The position numbers were made by a program, and so were the translations under genes. Below the pieces are notes generated by a model. The model did not search any database, was not told the DNA's origin, and saw nothing but the letters and a program-made list of their open reading frames with translations. 5,797 bases of DNA, taken from Leptolyngbyaceae cyanobacterium SM1_3_5. Lineage in GTDB: Bacteria > Cyanobacteriota > Cyanobacteriia > Elainellales > Elainellaceae. The stretch spans positions 1 through 5,797 of the forward strand of contig JAAUTJ010000353.1 in NCBI GenBank assembly GCA_012031475.1. Direction: 5' to 3'. Shown here one piece after another: positions 5,243-5,797 of the stretch. Position 1 is the stretch's first letter. Each line of letters begins with the position of its first letter.

Positions 5243-5797
5243 ATGGAAATTTCAACCTTTGAACTGCTCGTTAAACGAATCGCTCCGCGCAGACTCCTTC
5301 CTCCTGCCATTCGTCCGGTTGCTCGTCGAGTCATTCAGGGCTACTTCCTGACGATTTCTAATCTCGACAGCAAAGATTTGATGTTTCGGCTAGAGTTCAC
5401 TCAAAGCAATCCAACTCCGGCTGATCCCGATCGCACCATTCTCAACAATGTTGACTTGATTGTTGACATTGCCGGAGCCAATACTCCGACTACGCTGTTT
5501 CCGCTTGCTAGCAATCCGAATCGTTTCCGGGGAATGTTTCCGCTGCCCGCAGGCCAAACCGCCTCAGTTCAACTGCTGCCCCGCCTAACACCTGCACTGC
5601 TGGCTGCGGCAGAACCGGATTTGGAAATTCGCGGCTATGTCACCTTGACGCTGCCTGCCCTGAGACCTTCGGGTTTGCCGTTGAGCCTGTTTGCAGAGCC
5701 GCAAAGCGCCGCTCCGGTCAAGGTGTTGCTCAATCCTGAAGTGCGCGGCACGTTTCTCCCGAACAACTTTCCGACCGACACCACTGGCGATCTTGAC
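5243..5797 (+). CDS. Uncharacterised beta-rich protein, 5' part (runs off window)
   Basis: The frame stays open from ATG 5243 to the window end, giving at least 185 residues. There is no other ATG, GTG or TTG in this frame back to the preceding stop at 5120-5122, so the start is fairly certain, though it lacks a Shine-Dalgarno. The N-terminus is basic (LLVKRIAPRRLLPPAIRPVARRV), then beta-strand-like segments alternate with Pro/Asn turns: GYFLTISNLDS, LMFRLEFTQS, VDLIVDIAG, FRGMFPLPAG, SVQLLPRL, LEIRGYVTLTLPAL, VKVLLNPEVRGTFLP. This suggests an Ig-like or jelly-roll beta-sandwich. There is no signal peptide or membrane helix. I do not recognise the family. It is in the same orientation as the HTH gene, 120 bp after it, and they may form one transcript. 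Confidence 0.75.
   Translation, partial: MEISTFELLVKRIAPRRLLPPAIRPVARRVIQGYFLTISNLDSKDLMFRLEFTQSNPTPADPDRTILNNVDLIVDIAGANTPTTLFPLASNPNRFRGMFPLPAGQTASVQLLPRLTPALLAAAEPDLEIRGYVTLTLPALRPSGLPLSLFAEPQSAAPVKVLLNPEVRGTFLPNNFPTDTTGDLD

Noticed and set aside
5127..5351. Plus-strand 74-codon frame
   Set aside because: It overlaps the start of the open beta-rich gene in another frame and has low-complexity content; the frame starting at ATG 5243 is better supported.

Overview
The window looks like cyanobacterial DNA, probably from a filamentous or Leptolyngbya/Oscillatoriales-like lineage. I find 12 copies of the HIP1 octamer GCGATCGC (starts near 234, 671, 957, 1273, 1500, 2427, 3124, 3391, 3798, 4234, 4364, 4955), where chance predicts far fewer than one. 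The window also carries a CAAD/CurT thylakoid-curvature gene, a DUF4278-like small protein and a glnA-type glutamine riboswitch, all cyanobacterial hallmarks. No tRNA, rRNA, CRISPR array, insertion sequence or phage gene is visible.

Region 1-810 (+ strand) is a compact nitrogen-responsive transcription unit. It has a glnA-motif (type I) glutamine riboswitch at about 40-110, a 62-residue DUF4278-like protein (149-337), a gene for a two-repeat small helical protein broken by a one-base frameshift (416-732), and a strong intrinsic terminator (766-810). The 3' edge of the aptamer can pair perfectly with the Shine-Dalgarno region of the first gene, which suggests translational control. A near-consensus NtcA box lies just upstream.

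Region 811-2154 holds a palindromic repeat of a type common in cyanobacteria (860-924) and, on the minus strand, a NurA-domain nuclease gene (984-2154) split near its 3' end by a one-base frameshift.

Region 2155-2568 is non-coding. It contains an elaborate foldback in which one segment can pair with either of two partners spaced 60 nt to each side.

Region 2569-4092 is a minus-strand cluster: a lipoprotein (4092-3649), an uncharacterised 170-residue protein (3608-3096) 40 bp behind it, then a hairpin/tandem-repeat spacer and a CurT-like membrane protein (2982-2569). These may work at the envelope and thylakoid, but only the CurT assignment is firm.

Region 4093-4624 is a divergent non-coding spacer. 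On its right, on the + strand, are an XRE-like HTH regulator (4625-5122) and the 5' part of an unrecognised protein running off the window end (5243-5797).

The most interesting part is the glutamine-riboswitch operon encoding small proteins other than glutamine synthetase or an evident GS-inactivating factor. The two single-base frameshifts (near 502 and 1244) may be real decay or sequencing error and should be checked first.
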